64,000 nucleotides of DNA from positions 496,001 to 560,000 of the forward strand of contig NZ_SMFZ01000001.1 in assembly GCF_004339565.1 (NCBI RefSeq), written 5' to 3'. Made by a program: the position numbers and the translations under genes. Below are positions 35,904-44,262 of the stretch, piece after piece; position 1 is the stretch's first letter, and each line of letters starts with the position of its first letter. The notes under the pieces are model-generated. The model made no database searches. It was not told the origin of the DNA and saw nothing but the letters and a program-made list of their open reading frames with translations. This DNA is from Pseudonocardia endophytica. Lineage in GTDB: Bacteria > Actinomycetota > Actinomycetes > Mycobacteriales > Pseudonocardiaceae.

Positions 35904-36194
35904 TTATATGGGTGGCTCGTCGGCCAGCTGGGCGGTGTAGCGGACGGGGTGGTCCTGGCCGTCGTCGAGGAAGGTGTCGTTGAGCGCTTGGGCGATGACG
36001 TCGTGCTGGTGGGCGGTGCGGGCCTGGCTGTCGTCGAGAACCGCGGCCAGCCAGGGCATCGCCGGGAACTCCTCGAGCGCCACGCACCGCGACCACAGGG
36101 CGTCGAGGTCGAGCCCGCTCAGCGCCAGCCCCGTGCGCAGGGCGCGCGAGGACAGCTGCTGCTCGTCGGCGGTCAGCCACCGGGTCGGATCCAT
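35904..36194 (-). CDS. Small acidic protein of unknown function
   Basis: 96 aa from ATG 36194. It is likely mostly helical: TADEQQLSSRALRTGLALSG, LDALWSRCVALEEFPAMPWL, DDSQARTAHQHDVIAQAL. It is acidic and lacks membrane segments. It lies between the region-2-only sigma gene and a GAF-ANTAR gene, all leftward, but with gaps of 96 and 133 bp. I cannot assign a family; a regulatory partner role is only suggested by position. Confidence 0.45.
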   Translation of the reverse strand: MDPTRWLTADEQQLSSRALRTGLALSGLDLDALWSRCVALEEFPAMPWLAAVLDDSQARTAHQHDVIAQALNDTFLDDGQDHPVRYTAQLADEPPI

Positions 36195-36327
36195 GGTGTA
36201 CGGATCACCGCGTTCTGCCTGCTCGAAACCGGTCCGCCGTGATCGAGACTGGACCGGGACCACGCCGGTGGCGCCGCTGCCCGGATGCGGCCTACCCCGC
36301 CCCACCGGCCTTTGAGCCGGGGCTGGC

Positions 36328-37077
36328 TTACTGGTCCGGGGCTTCCTGGGCGTAGCGCTCGCGGGACTCGCGGACCATCCATTCGGCGACGTCGTGCAGT
36401 TTCAGGTTCGTGTCTTGGGAGGCGGACACGAGCATCTCAAACGCTTGGGGGTCGTCGAGCCGGAACCGTTCCATCAGGATGCCCTTGGCCTGGCCGATCA
36501 CGTCACGGGTGCGCAGGGCCTGACTGAGGTGGTCGACGCGTCGGGCGCCGGCCAGGGCGACCGCGGCCTGGTCGGCGAACAGGCCCCCGATCAGGTGGTC
36601 GGCCGGGGCGAACCCGTGCGCGGTGGTGGAGTAGAGATTCAGCGCGCCGGCGGAGCTGCCGGTGACCAGTTGGAAGGACAGCACCGCGTGCATCCCGGCG
36701 GCGAGGGCCTTCTCAGCGAAGCGCGGCCACGGCGGATCAGTGGCCAGGTCGTCGGCGTCGGTGACGCCGGACTGCGGGCCCTCCTCGTCGCGGGCGGCGT
36801 CGATACACGGACCTTCCCCGATCTGGGCCTGGACCTGGTCGATCTCGGCGACTAGCTCGGTGGAGGGGGCGTGGGTGGTGATCGCGCCGCGCCGGTCGAG
36901 CAGGGTGATGCTGGCCCCGGCCGCCGCCGGGATCGCCTGCAGCGCCCCGACGACGATCGACTGCAGTGCGGCGTCCTCGCCACCGCTGCCCGCCAGTGTG
37001 CGGGTCAGGCGGCTCGCTGTCTGGGCCATCGCCGCCCGCAACGCGTCCGCATCGACTCCGGTCTCCGGGCCGGTCAT
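36328..37077 (-). CDS. GAF-ANTAR protein, putative RNA-binding antiterminator 1
   Basis: 249 aa. A GAF sensor domain fills about 35-180 (IGEGPCIDAARDEEG, AGMHAVLSFQLVTG, AGALNLYS) and an ANTAR domain about 188-238 (ALRTRDVIGQAKGILMERF and the DxNxKLHDVAEWMV helix). ANTAR domains bind paired hairpins in nascent RNA to prevent termination. No histidine kinase lies nearby, so the GAF domain is probably the sensor. A second gene with the same design lies at 38596 on the other strand; the ANTAR helices are almost identical in pattern. Confidence 0.92.
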   Translation of the reverse strand: MTGPETGVDADALRAAMAQTASRLTRTLAGSGGEDAALQSIVVGALQAIPAAAGASITLLDRRGAITTHAPSTELVAEIDQVQAQIGEGPCIDAARDEEGPQSGVTDADDLATDPPWPRFAEKALAAGMHAVLSFQLVTGSSAGALNLYSTTAHGFAPADHLIGGLFADQAAVALAGARRVDHLSQALRTRDVIGQAKGILMERFRLDDPQAFEMLVSASQDTNLKLHDVAEWMVRESRERYAQEAPDQ

Positions 37078-37535
37078 CTGTACTCACTTGCTCCCGTCGA
37101 GATCTCGCTCGGCCGAGGCAGCAGCGGGGCCGAACGTCCCGCCGCCTGCACCTCGGACCGTACCCCCGGCTGGCCTTATACGCAGCAGCTAACAGCGTGT
37201 AGCGGCGCCTGCGGATCGCGAGTTCCTGTTCGTAGGACAGGGCCGCGTAGGTGATCAGTACGGGCCGGTCGTCGGCTGGGCGGTGCGCCGCAGCGGCGGT
37301 GTGCGGAATCATGTCTCCACCTCTCCGTCGAGATGGCGGGCTTTCCGTGGGGAATGCCGGGCCTTCGGTGTGATCCGGGTGCAGGCCCCGGCAGGTGTGA
37401 CGCCGACGGCGAGGTTTCGACGTCCCGCTACGAGCACCGGTGCCCGGTGGGCTGTGTCACGAGTCCGTTCAGCCACGGGTGGACCCGCCCGCGGTGGTTC
37501 GGCAGGAGCGGCGCAACCGTCTGCGGGGTTCGGCT
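37078..37535. other. Spacer with a doubtful small ORF
   Basis: On the minus strand from ATG 37312, about 55 codons look protein-like (TYAALSYEQELAIRRRRY, LLAAAYKASRGYGP), but the frame then continues as antisense-like sequence into the GAF-ANTAR gene without its own stop until 36737. It could be the frameshifted remainder of a small gene. Nothing else is supported here. Confidence 0.35.
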
Positions 37536-37895
37536 CTAGGGGGTGAGGGTGTTGGTGATCCGGGCGATGTCGTCGGGGGTGGCGCGGTACTGGATCAGCA
37601 CTTGGCGCAGTTTCTGCTCGCCGGTAGGCCCGGCGGGGTAGGGCCGGGAGTCGGTCACGATCTGAGCCCAGTGTTCGGGGTCGTCGACGTCGTTGGCGCG
37701 CAGCGCGGCTTGGAGGTCCTTGATGGAGGTGGTGGCGATCGAGGTGCGTTGAGTGTTGCCGGCCGGGCCGGGCGCCACGCTGGAGGGCCCTTGGACGCCG
37801 GGTTGGTCGGTGCCGCTTCGGCCGCCGTTGGCGCATCCGGCGATCGCGATGGTGGCGGCGATCAGCGCCGCGGTCGCGGTGCTCGCTCGTCTCAT
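37536..37895 (-). CDS. Small lipoprotein of unknown function
   Basis: 119 aa from ATG 37895. A short basic start and hydrophobic stretch lead to lipobox IAGC (Cys21), then a Gly/Ser/Pro linker and a folded part of about 70 residues: SIKDLQAALRANDVDDPEHW and LRQVLIQYRATPDDIARI. It should be anchored outside the cell membrane. It sits 14 bp downstream of the small zinc-binding protein gene on the same strand, so they may be cotranscribed. Confidence 0.6.
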   Translation of the reverse strand: MRRASTATAALIAATIAIAGCANGGRSGTDQPGVQGPSSVAPGPAGNTQRTSIATTSIKDLQAALRANDVDDPEHWAQIVTDSRPYPAGPTGEQKLRQVLIQYRATPDDIARITNTLTP

Positions 37896-37909
37896 GGTCG
37901 GCTCTCTGG

Positions 37910-38140
37910 TCAGCTGTGGGCCGGTTCGCGTTCGGGCGCGGTCGAGCAATGTGCGCAGCAGTAGAACCGTCCGCCGGATTCCACGCCGTGTCCGATCATG
38001 CGGCAGCCGCAGTGCGCGCAACTCGGGGCGAGCTGGTGGATGGCGCATTCGAAGCTGTCGAACACGTGGACGCCTTTCTCCGGGGTGTGGATCTCGAACG
38101 CGTGCGCGTAGTCGTTTCCGCAGACCTCGCATGTGGCCAT
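37910..38140 (-). CDS. Small Cys/His-rich metal-binding protein (metallothionein-like)
   Basis: 76 aa. Nine cysteines (4, 7, 32, 41, 44, 46, 61, 62, 65) and several histidines are arranged as CEVCGNDY, FDSFECAIHQLAP, CAHCGCRMIGHG and FYCCAHC. Actinobacterial proteins with this pattern are commonly labelled prokaryotic metallothionein family. It probably holds one or two zinc ions; storage, stress or protein-binding roles are open. GGACCGCC-type leader only; start chosen at the first ATG of the Cys-rich unit. Confidence 0.7.
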   Translation of the reverse strand: MATCEVCGNDYAHAFEIHTPEKGVHVFDSFECAIHQLAPSCAHCGCRMIGHGVESGGRFYCCAHCSTAPEREPAHS

Positions 38141-38178
38141 GGCGGTCCTTCTCGGTACTGATGGGCTGGTCAGCTCGC

Positions 38179-38448
38179 TCAGGTGGTGGGGCGGTCGGTG
38201 TCGTGTCGGGCGGGCCGGGTGCGCAGCCCGTGGACGCCGTGCTCGGCGGTGTCGTAGTCGGGCGGGGTGAGGGCCCGCGGCTGGTCGTGGCTGTCCTCGG
38301 GGACGATGGTGGAGTCGCTGTCCGGGTCGAGGCCCTCGACCAGCTCGGCGCGGTGCTGCTCGGCACCGGTCAGCCGCTCCATCAGCTGCCGCGCCCAGCC
38401 GACCGAGGTGTCGTTGCTGCTGTGCTGGTCGCCGGCGTCGGTACTCAC
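38179..38448 (-). CDS. Small hydrophilic protein of unknown function
   Basis: 89 aa, acidic, with one likely helix (WARQLMERLTGAEQHRAELV) followed by a disordered Asp/Pro/Thr-rich tail. It lies 38 bp upstream of the Cys-rich gene on the same strand. No family recognised; it may be a member of the local stress set or not be translated. Confidence 0.4.
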   Translation of the reverse strand: MSTDAGDQHSSNDTSVGWARQLMERLTGAEQHRAELVEGLDPDSDSTIVPEDSHDQPRALTPPDYDTAEHGVHGLRTRPARHDTDRPTT

Positions 38449-38595
38449 CGCTGCGGGGTACCCGGTCGCGCGGGGGCCATGCCGGGGCGCCAGCCCCTAC
38501 CCGCGCCCGCCGCCGATGGTGTCCTCCACGACATGTCGCGGGCTGCCAGTCAGGGGCCCGCCCGGGCGGGAAGCCCTCTAGTAGGCTGCTCCACG

Positions 38596-39378
38596 GTGGA
38601 CAGTCGAGACGAGCGTGTGAGCAGCCAGGCGGGCCAGACCAGCGAGCAGCGGGTCGGCGCACAACTGGCCCGCGTTCTCGACGAAGCGGCCCATGAGCTG
38701 CTGGCTCGCCGCGACAGCGGCGACGCTGTCGAGGACATCGTGCAGCTGATCGTGGCCGGGGCGATCGCGTCGATCCCGCACGTCGACCGGGCTGGCATCT
38801 CGTTGATCGAGCCCGATGACACGATCACGTCGCGCGCGCCCAGTGACCCTGTCGTCGCCGAGCTGGACCGGTTGCAGAACGAGCTAGGGGAAGGGCCGTG
38901 TCGGGAGTCCATCCGCACCCAGGAGCGGACCCTGATCGAGGACATGGCGGCTGCCGGGCTGGGTCGGTGGCCGCGCTTCGCGCCGACCGCGATCGAGCGC
39001 GGGGTGGCCACGATGTGCTCGTTTCAGCTGTTCGCCCGCGACGACGGCACCGCCGGCGCGTTGAACCTCTACGCCGGGCAGGCCGGTGTGTTCGACGAGT
39101 CGTCGTTGGACATCGCGGCGCTGTTCGCCTCGCACGCGGCGCTCGCGCTGCACGGCGCCCAGCGTGCGGCCGGGCTGGACGAGGCGTTGCGGACCCGGGA
39201 CGTGATCGGCCAGGCCAAAGGCATCCTGATCGAGCGGTTCACCCTGTCTGAGGATCAGGCGTTCGTGATGCTGGTGCGCAGCTCGCAGGACACCAACATC
39301 AAGTTGCGCGACGTGGCCACCTGGCTGCTCACCGACGCCACGGCCCGGGCCGGGCCGTCGGCCCCGCCGACACGGTGA
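38596..39378 (+). CDS. GAF-ANTAR protein, putative RNA-binding antiterminator 2
   Basis: 260 aa from GTG 38596 (GTG 38614 also possible). GAF domain at about 45-195 (GEGPCRESIRTQERTLIED, GVATMCSFQLFARDDG, AGALNLYAG) and ANTAR at about 200-250 (ALRTRDVIGQAKGILIERF, DTNIKLRDVATWLL). It is clearly a paralog of the gene at 36328-37077 and is oriented the opposite way, with the lipoprotein and Cys-rich genes between them. The RNA targets are unknown; paired hexaloop hairpins would be expected upstream of regulated genes. Confidence 0.92.
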   Translation: MDSRDERVSSQAGQTSEQRVGAQLARVLDEAAHELLARRDSGDAVEDIVQLIVAGAIASIPHVDRAGISLIEPDDTITSRAPSDPVVAELDRLQNELGEGPCRESIRTQERTLIEDMAAAGLGRWPRFAPTAIERGVATMCSFQLFARDDGTAGALNLYAGQAGVFDESSLDIAALFASHAALALHGAQRAAGLDEALRTRDVIGQAKGILIERFTLSEDQAFVMLVRSSQDTNIKLRDVATWLLTDATARAGPSAPPTR

Positions 39379-39559
39379 GCCGCGGGGGACGGGACGGGGT
39401 GTTGAGGCGGCCCCGCGCGCTGCGTGGGTGAACACGCGGGGCCTACGCAGACGGCCCGCCCGGGCGAGCCGGCCCCGTACCGCGCGGGTTACCCCGCCCG
39501 GCGGCGGGCATCCACCGCAAGCTGCGCCCGGTCAGAGCCGACCGTTCAGGCCGGCCGGT

Positions 39560-40093
39560 TCAGGGGCAGGCCGGTTCGGTGAGGGCGAGGATGCAGCGGT
39601 GGTCGGTCCACCAGTCCAGTCCGGCTCGGGCGTCGGGTAGGTGCTCGGGGTCGTGGCCGTGGAGGTGGTGTTCGTAGCGGCGGCGCCGGTTCTGGTCGGG
39701 CCCGGTGTCGGTGTGGGTCCAGCGCAGGAAACGCTCCGCGGCGTCGCGGTGGCGACGGCGGCCGGGTTCGTCGATGTCCTGGGTGGCCAGCCACGCCACG
39801 AACGGGGCGAGCAGCTCACTGAGCCGCCACTCCCACCGCGACGGCTCGCCCCGGTCCGGCTCGGCCCGGTCAGGTTCGGGGCCGTTGAGTTCGAGTCCGT
39901 CGAGTTCAGATGCGGCGGCTCCTGCTCCGTCCGGTTCGGATCCGGGCAGACCGACTCGCAGGTGAGCGAGTCGGATCCCGCCGTGCCGGTCGTCGTAGTG
40001 CTCGGGTCGTGGTGGCCTGGTGCGGGCCAGGTCCGTGCTACCAGTCCTGCCGACGCTGTAGGTGCTGTGGGTGCCTTCAGTGGTCGCGGTCAT
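39560..40093 (-). CDS. Hypothetical protein with integrase-like helical segment
   Basis: 177 aa. GGGAGCGGCG before the ATG is a good ribosome binding site. The middle holds short Glu/Pro repeats (ELDGLELNGPEPDRAEPDR). The later part (LLAPFVAWLATQDIDEP, RRRHRDAAERFLRW) resembles the core-binding helices of tyrosine recombinases, but no catalytic domain follows. It overlaps the TraR-like gene by 17 bp and is third in a leftward STAS / TraR-like / hypothetical operon. Function unknown. Confidence 0.5.
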   Translation of the reverse strand: MTATTEGTHSTYSVGRTGSTDLARTRPPRPEHYDDRHGGIRLAHLRVGLPGSEPDGAGAAASELDGLELNGPEPDRAEPDRGEPSRWEWRLSELLAPFVAWLATQDIDEPGRRRHRDAAERFLRWTHTDTGPDQNRRRRYEHHLHGHDPEHLPDARAGLDWWTDHRCILALTEPACP

Positions 40094-40388
40094 CGCCGCT
40101 CCCGTCGTTGTTGGTTCCCTCGTCTGGTGACGCCGGGTCGTACTGATCGGGCTGTGTGCCGGGTCGTGTGCGGTGGTCAGGTCGCGGCTCTGGACTGCTG
40201 GGCAGGAGGTGGTTCACGCAGCGGTCGGCGGCGGGAGCCAGGCGCAGGCGTCGATTGGAGATCTGTACTCCGCACACGTCGCAGCGGGCGAAGGTGCCCG
40301 CGGCGAGCCGGTCCAGGGCGGCGAGCACCTGGTCGCGTTGCCGGGTGAACTCGTGCGGGTCGGAGGTGTCGCCGGTCGGGGTGGTCAT
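40077..40388 (-). CDS. TraR/DksA-type zinc-finger protein
   Basis: 103 aa. An initial helix (QRDQVLAALDRLAAGTF) leads into CDVCG (Cys36, Cys39), and a second pair Cys57/His60 (DRCVNH) completes the site, as in DksA/TraR C-terminal zinc fingers with Cys replaced by His at the last ligand. The tail is Pro/Asp-rich and disordered. DksA-like proteins act through the RNA polymerase secondary channel, but this one lacks the long coiled coil. ATG overlaps the STAS stop by 4 bp. Confidence 0.7.
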   Translation of the reverse strand: MTTPTGDTSDPHEFTRQRDQVLAALDRLAAGTFARCDVCGVQISNRRLRLAPAADRCVNHLLPSSPEPRPDHRTRPGTQPDQYDPASPDEGTNNDGSGDDRDH

Positions 40389-40870
40389 GTCGGCTCAGGG
40401 CCCGGCGCCGGGGCAGCCAGCGCCGCGGTCAGCGTCGAGTAGATGAGCAGGGCCGCCTCGGCGGGGAGGAACCGTAGCGTGGCCGCTGCGGGCGCGACCT
40501 CGTCGACGACCAGGACCACGGATCCGCCGCTGCGGCGGGCGTGGTCGTGGGTGGCGAGGACGGCGGCGAGTCCGTGCGCGGCTAGGAAGCCCACGCGGTT
40601 GAGTTCGAGCACGATCCGCCCGCCCGGGTCCGCGGTCACCGCGCCCGCGGCCGCGGTGGCGAACACGTCGGTGGTGGCGATGTCCATGTCCCCGGCCAGG
40701 GTGAGCACGGTGCAGCCCGGGCCGGTCCGGGTGATCTGAGCTCGGAACCCTCCCGGCGCATCGCCTGCGTCCTCCGCGGCTCGGCGCCGCCGCTGGGTGG
40801 CCGTCGCGGGGGACGGAGACGTCGGCGCGGCCAGCCGCGCGGGGGGATCAGGTATAGCCGTTCCGGTCAT
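40385..40870 (-). CDS. STAS-domain protein (anti-anti-sigma-like) without phosphorylation serine
   Basis: 161 aa. After a 40-residue Ala/Pro/Arg tail, a STAS domain spans about 45-150: TVLTLAGDMDIATTDVF and RIVLELNRVGFLAAHGLAAVL. In SpoIIAA/RsbV the last segment reads xFLDSSGL with a phosphorylated Ser; here it is FLAAHGL (95-101), so the phospho-switch is missing. It may be constitutively active, bind another partner, or sense a ligand. It heads the operon with the TraR-like and hypothetical genes. Confidence 0.75.
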   Translation of the reverse strand: MTGTAIPDPPARLAAPTSPSPATATQRRRRAAEDAGDAPGGFRAQITRTGPGCTVLTLAGDMDIATTDVFATAAAGAVTADPGGRIVLELNRVGFLAAHGLAAVLATHDHARRSGGSVVLVVDEVAPAAATLRFLPAEAALLIYSTLTAALAAPAPGPEPT

Positions 40871-41198
40871 CACGCCGGAGCCCTTCGGGTGGGACCCCGC
40901 GCACAGCACGCGCGGGTCGCGGAAGCCCGGGACTCGTGGGTGAACCTCTGGCCGCTGGCAGCGCCGGCGACGATCTCGACCGCCGCGCGGTGCGTGAGCG
41001 CCGTCACCTGACGGCGCAGGCTTCACCGTACCCGCTCGGCGGTCGGTGTGGCGATATCAAGGTTGATCGGCCCCGGGAGGGCGGCGTAAGTCGGCCCCAC
41101 TTGGAGCGTCGAGTCGGAGATCCTCGCCGGGGCTATCGACGCTCAAGCCGGGAGCGCAGGTGGCGGGTCGGCGACCGCGAGAGGGCTACGGTCGTGTC
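40871..41198. other. Divergent spacer with a hairpin
   Basis: Between the leftward STAS gene and the rightward LysE gene. A stem GACCC(C)GCGC / GCGCGGGTC with a 7-nt loop lies at 40893-40918, within what would be the leader of the STAS mRNA. No gene is evident. Confidence 0.45.
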
Positions 41199-41840
41199 GT
41201 GCCCAGCTCTGCAGCGGTGCTGACCTTCGTTGTAGGAACGCTCGTGTTCTTGGTGGTCCCCGGGCCGGGCATGTTGTTCATCCTCGGCCGTGCGATCGCG
41301 CTAGGAGCTCGGGCTGCTCTGGCTACTGCGGTGGGCAACTACGTCGGCGTGCTCGTCTTGCTGGCCGGCGTCTCCGCCGGTGTCGGGTTGCTCGTCGAGC
41401 GCGTGGCGGTCGTGTTGGTCGTCCTCAAGTTTGTCGGTGCCGCCTATCTGGTCTGGCTCGGCGTGCAGGCCTACCGTCACCGCGGTCAGCTCGCGGCCTC
41501 GTTGAGTGCGCCAGCGGACAGCGCATCCCGGCCCACTCGGGCGTTCCTCGAAGGCTCGGTGGTCGGGCTGACCAACCCCAAGGCCATCGTCTTCTTCGCA
41601 ACGGTCTTGCCCCAGTTCACTGACCCGGCCCAGGGATCGGTCGGTGTCCAGGTCGCGGTCTTCGGGTTGGCGTTCTGCACCCTCGCCGCTGTCTTGGACG
41701 CAGTATGGGCTCTGGGCGCCGGCTCAGCCCGCGACTGGTTCGCCACCTCGCCTCGTCGGCTGAGACGCCTCGGCGGCGCGGGCGGGCTGACGATGATCGG
41801 ACTCGGCATCGGCGTCGCCGCGACCGGAAGACATCCCTGA
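41199..41840 (+). CDS. LysE-family amino acid/metabolite exporter
   Basis: 213 aa from GTG 41199. Six hydrophobic segments with the family's N-terminal VVPGPGMLFILGRAIALGARA and central GLTNPKAIVFFATVLPQF. LysE/RhtB proteins export amino acids or related small molecules by proton exchange. The start was placed at the residue just before the first helix; the longer frame would prepend 13 Arg/Gly-rich residues. It has no operon partner; downstream is the IS21 scar. Confidence 0.88.
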   Translation: MPSSAAVLTFVVGTLVFLVVPGPGMLFILGRAIALGARAALATAVGNYVGVLVLLAGVSAGVGLLVERVAVVLVVLKFVGAAYLVWLGVQAYRHRGQLAASLSAPADSASRPTRAFLEGSVVGLTNPKAIVFFATVLPQFTDPAQGSVGVQVAVFGLAFCTLAAVLDAVWALGAGSARDWFATSPRRLRRLGGAGGLTMIGLGIGVAATGRHP

Positions 41841-41881
41841 AGCCAGGAAGCGGTATAGCCGGGCGGAGTCGGCAGCTGAGG

Positions 41882-42178
41882 TCATGGGCGCGTAGCGAGC
41901 TGTGCTCTCGCGTGCGCCAGCCGATATGACTGGCTGCCGGTTTCGATGATCAGGCCGGCGAAGGTGAGTCGGGGTCGATGATCGCGGCGCAGAGCCGTGG
42001 GTCGGTGAAGGTATTGGTCCAGCCGGAGAAGGCCTGGTTGGAGTCGATGGCGATAGAGTTGGTCTCCTCGCGCTCGGTGAGCACCTGGAAGAGCATCTCG
42101 GCGCCGCGACGGTCGAGTTGCTTGTAGCCGAGCTCGTCGATGCAGAGCAGGTCGACCCGCCCGTAGTGGGCGATCGTC
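41882..42178 (-). pseudogene. istB: 3' remnant of IS21-family istB (transposition helper ATPase)
   Basis: Reading leftward: HYGRVDLLCIDELGY (Walker B region of IstB), QLDRRGAEMLFQVLTEREE and FSGWTNTFTDPRLCAAI. A two-base shift near 41970 then restores RLTFAGLIIETGSQSYRL to a stop at 41882. The N-terminal half with Walker A and the istA partner are absent. It is a frameshifted scar of an IS21 insertion that has truncated the neighbouring membrane-protein gene. Confidence 0.85.
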
Positions 42179-42239
42179 CCGACGGCGCCGGCGATCGTGC
42201 CCATCACGGGGCTCATCAGGGCGACATGCACGTGGTCGA

Positions 42240-43190
42240 GCGGTCCGACCGGATGCCCAGCACCGACGCCACGTACTCCGGGTTGATGACGAGCAGGCTC
42301 GCCGCCCAGGTCACGACGAACAGCTGCGCGGTGAACACGACGATGCCGAACCCCACGGTCAGCACCGACGTCGCGTTGCGGAGCATGACGCTCGGGCGGT
42401 CCCTCCGTACCGAGCGCAGCCCACGCTCCCACAGACCGTGCCCGAGGACGCTCCAGGTCACGTGCACCGCGACCGCGCAGGCCGCGACGGCGAGCAGCCG
42501 CGACGTCGGCAGCGAGTCGGCCAGGCTCCGGATGTTGAAGTAGAGGACCCCGAACGAACCGCCCGCCAGCTCGCCCCCCATCGCACCGGAGCGCCCACAC
42601 AATGCGCCACGGACGGTTCGCCCGGACCATGCCGGCGACCAGGCGGACGAGCCCGATCGGCCCGGTCACCGACACCGAGCTCACCGACACCGAGCTGCTC
42701 ACGCCTGGCTCCCCGGAGGGCACCACCCGCAGGCCGTACCCGCCCCACCGGGTGAGGCGCAGCGGCGGCCGGTCGCCGTCCGGGAGAACGATCTCCGGCA
42801 CGAGGTGCTCGACGAGCACGGACACCAGCCGGTGCGTCCGACGCACCGGCGCGACCCCGCCCAGCGCAGGCAGCGAGACGACCACGATCGGATCGCCGAG
42901 GCCGACCTGCGCCGCAATCACGTCGCGCCCGTCGCGCAGCGGCGTGTCGGTCACGCCCACGGCGATGTCCGAACATGCCGAGACGACGCGCTGCGGGCCT
43001 TGTCCAGCATGCGTTCGTGGTCCGGCACAGCACCTCGAACGGGTCACGGGCGACCGTCACCCGCGACGTGACGGGGCGGCCGGCGACCTCGTCGGGTAAC
43101 GCCCCGCCGAGCCGGTCGGCGAGCACGTCGGCGACGGCCGCGGGGAGACTGGGGTCGGCGAACAGCCCGACCGTGATCTCCCGGCCGGAC
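42240..43190 (-). pseudogene. Broken membrane-protein gene cut by the IS21 remnant
   Basis: Three frames must be joined. The first, 43186-43030, reads TVGLFADPSLPAAVADVLADR. The second, about 43000-42595, has VGVTDTPLRDGRDVIAA and PIVVVSLPALGG. The third, 42590-42240, has the helices LLAVAACAVAVHVTWSVLG and FGIVVFTAQLFVVTWAASLL and breaks off where the istB remnant starts. Codon-level continuity shows it was one protein: an extracytoplasmic or globular N-part plus at least two C-terminal helices. Family not identified. Confidence 0.65.
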
Positions 43191-43382
43191 TCACCGGAGG
43201 GGATCGTGGCCCCGGTTCAGCAGCTCGTTGCGCCAGGCCAACGAGCGGACGTCGCCCGTGGGCGGCGGGTGCGCGCGCCGCCGGTGCACGAACCCGACGA
43301 CCTCCCCCATGGCGTCGAGGTCCTCGTCGGTCAGGTCGTCCGCGCTCGTGCGCTGCAGCGCGACGATCCGTTCCCCCGTCAC
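43191..43382 (-). pseudogene. DUF3140-like fragment (C-terminal half)
   Basis: 63 codons from GTG 43382. LQRTSADDLTDEDLDAM, VVGFVHRRRA, and the end WRNELLNRGHDPLR match the second half of DUF3140 proteins as I recall them. The usual first half (about 50 residues with an SRELxxWL-like helix) is missing, replaced by the end of the SDR gene. It could still be a short protein but is more likely a remnant. Confidence 0.5.
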
Positions 43383-43404
43383 GTGACCGTCGGCGGCGCT
43401 GGCC

Positions 43405-44262
43405 TCAGCCCGGCATCGTCTCGCCACCGACGGGTGCGAGCACCTCACCCGTGTAGTACGACGACAGCTGCTCGGACGCGAAGAAGACATAGGACGGCGC
43501 GATCTCGTCCGGTTCCGCGGCCCGGCCCATCGGCGTCTGCGCGCCGAACTCCTCCACCTTGGAGTCGGGCATGGTCGCCGGGATCAGCGGCGTCCACACC
43601 GGACCGGGTGCGACGCAGTTGACCCGGATCCCGCGGCCGGTCAGCGACTGTGCCAGCGAGTACGTCAACGACTGCACGGCACCCTTCGTCGCGGAGTAGT
43701 CGATGAGCGACTTGTTGCCGCGCAACCCGTTCACCGAGCCGGTATTGATCACGGCGGACCCGGCCGACAGATGCGGGAGCGCCGCCTTCGTGACCCGGAA
43801 GAAGCTGTGCACGTTGACCTCGAACGTGCGCAGCCACTGGTCGTCGCCGATGTCCTCGGGCATGTCGTAGGACTCCTGCGTGGCCACGTTGTTGACGACC
43901 ACGTCGAGACCTCCGAACTCGTCGACGGTCCGGGCGACGACGTCGTCGCAGTGCTTCGCGTCGCCGAGGTCGCCGCCGATCGCCACGCAGCGGTGCCCCT
44001 GCGCCCGCACGAGCGACGCGGTGTGCTCCGCGTCGCCGTCCTCGGACAGGTAGGCGAACGCCACGTCGGCGCCCTCCTTGGCGAACGCGACACAGACCGC
44101 GCGCCCGATCCCGGAGTCGCCGCCGGTCACCAGCGCGACCTTGCCCGCGAGCAGGTCGCGGCCGGTCCAGTCCCGCATCTCGTCGCGCGGCTGCGGGTCG
44201 AGCCCGTCGGTGCCACCGGGCGGGTCCTGCTGTTGCGCAGGCGGAGAGGGATTCGTGCTCAC
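43405..44262 (-). CDS. Short-chain dehydrogenase of the general-stress (Gsp39/YhdG-like) type
   Basis: 285 aa. A 40-residue polar lead (Pro/Gln/Asp-rich) precedes the Rossmann core: VTGGDSGIGRAV, NNVATQ, INTGSVNGLRG, YSATKGA (YxxxK), and GPVWTPLIPATMP. This long N-terminus with RDLLAGKVALVTGG is typical of stress-induced SDRs in Gram-positive bacteria. The ATG overlaps the stop of the alcohol dehydrogenase gene by 4 bp, so the two oxidoreductases are one operon. Substrate unknown. Confidence 0.9.
   Translation of the reverse strand: MSTNPSPPAQQQDPPGGTDGLDPQPRDEMRDWTGRDLLAGKVALVTGGDSGIGRAVCVAFAKEGADVAFAYLSEDGDAEHTASLVRAQGHRCVAIGGDLGDAKHCDDVVARTVDEFGGLDVVVNNVATQESYDMPEDIGDDQWLRTFEVNVHSFFRVTKAALPHLSAGSAVINTGSVNGLRGNKSLIDYSATKGAVQSLTYSLAQSLTGRGIRVNCVAPGPVWTPLIPATMPDSKVEEFGAQTPMGRAAEPDEIAPSYVFFASEQLSSYYTGEVLAPVGGETMPG

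Noticed and set aside
36737..37312. Small minus-strand ORF beginning at 37312
   Set aside because: The first 55 codons look plausible but the frame has no stop before running deep through the GAF-ANTAR gene; kept only as a note in the spacer entry.
41950..43047. A 365-codon minus-strand frame that looks like one gene
   Set aside because: It joins a piece of a broken membrane-protein gene, an antisense-like middle and an istB end; no single family covers it.
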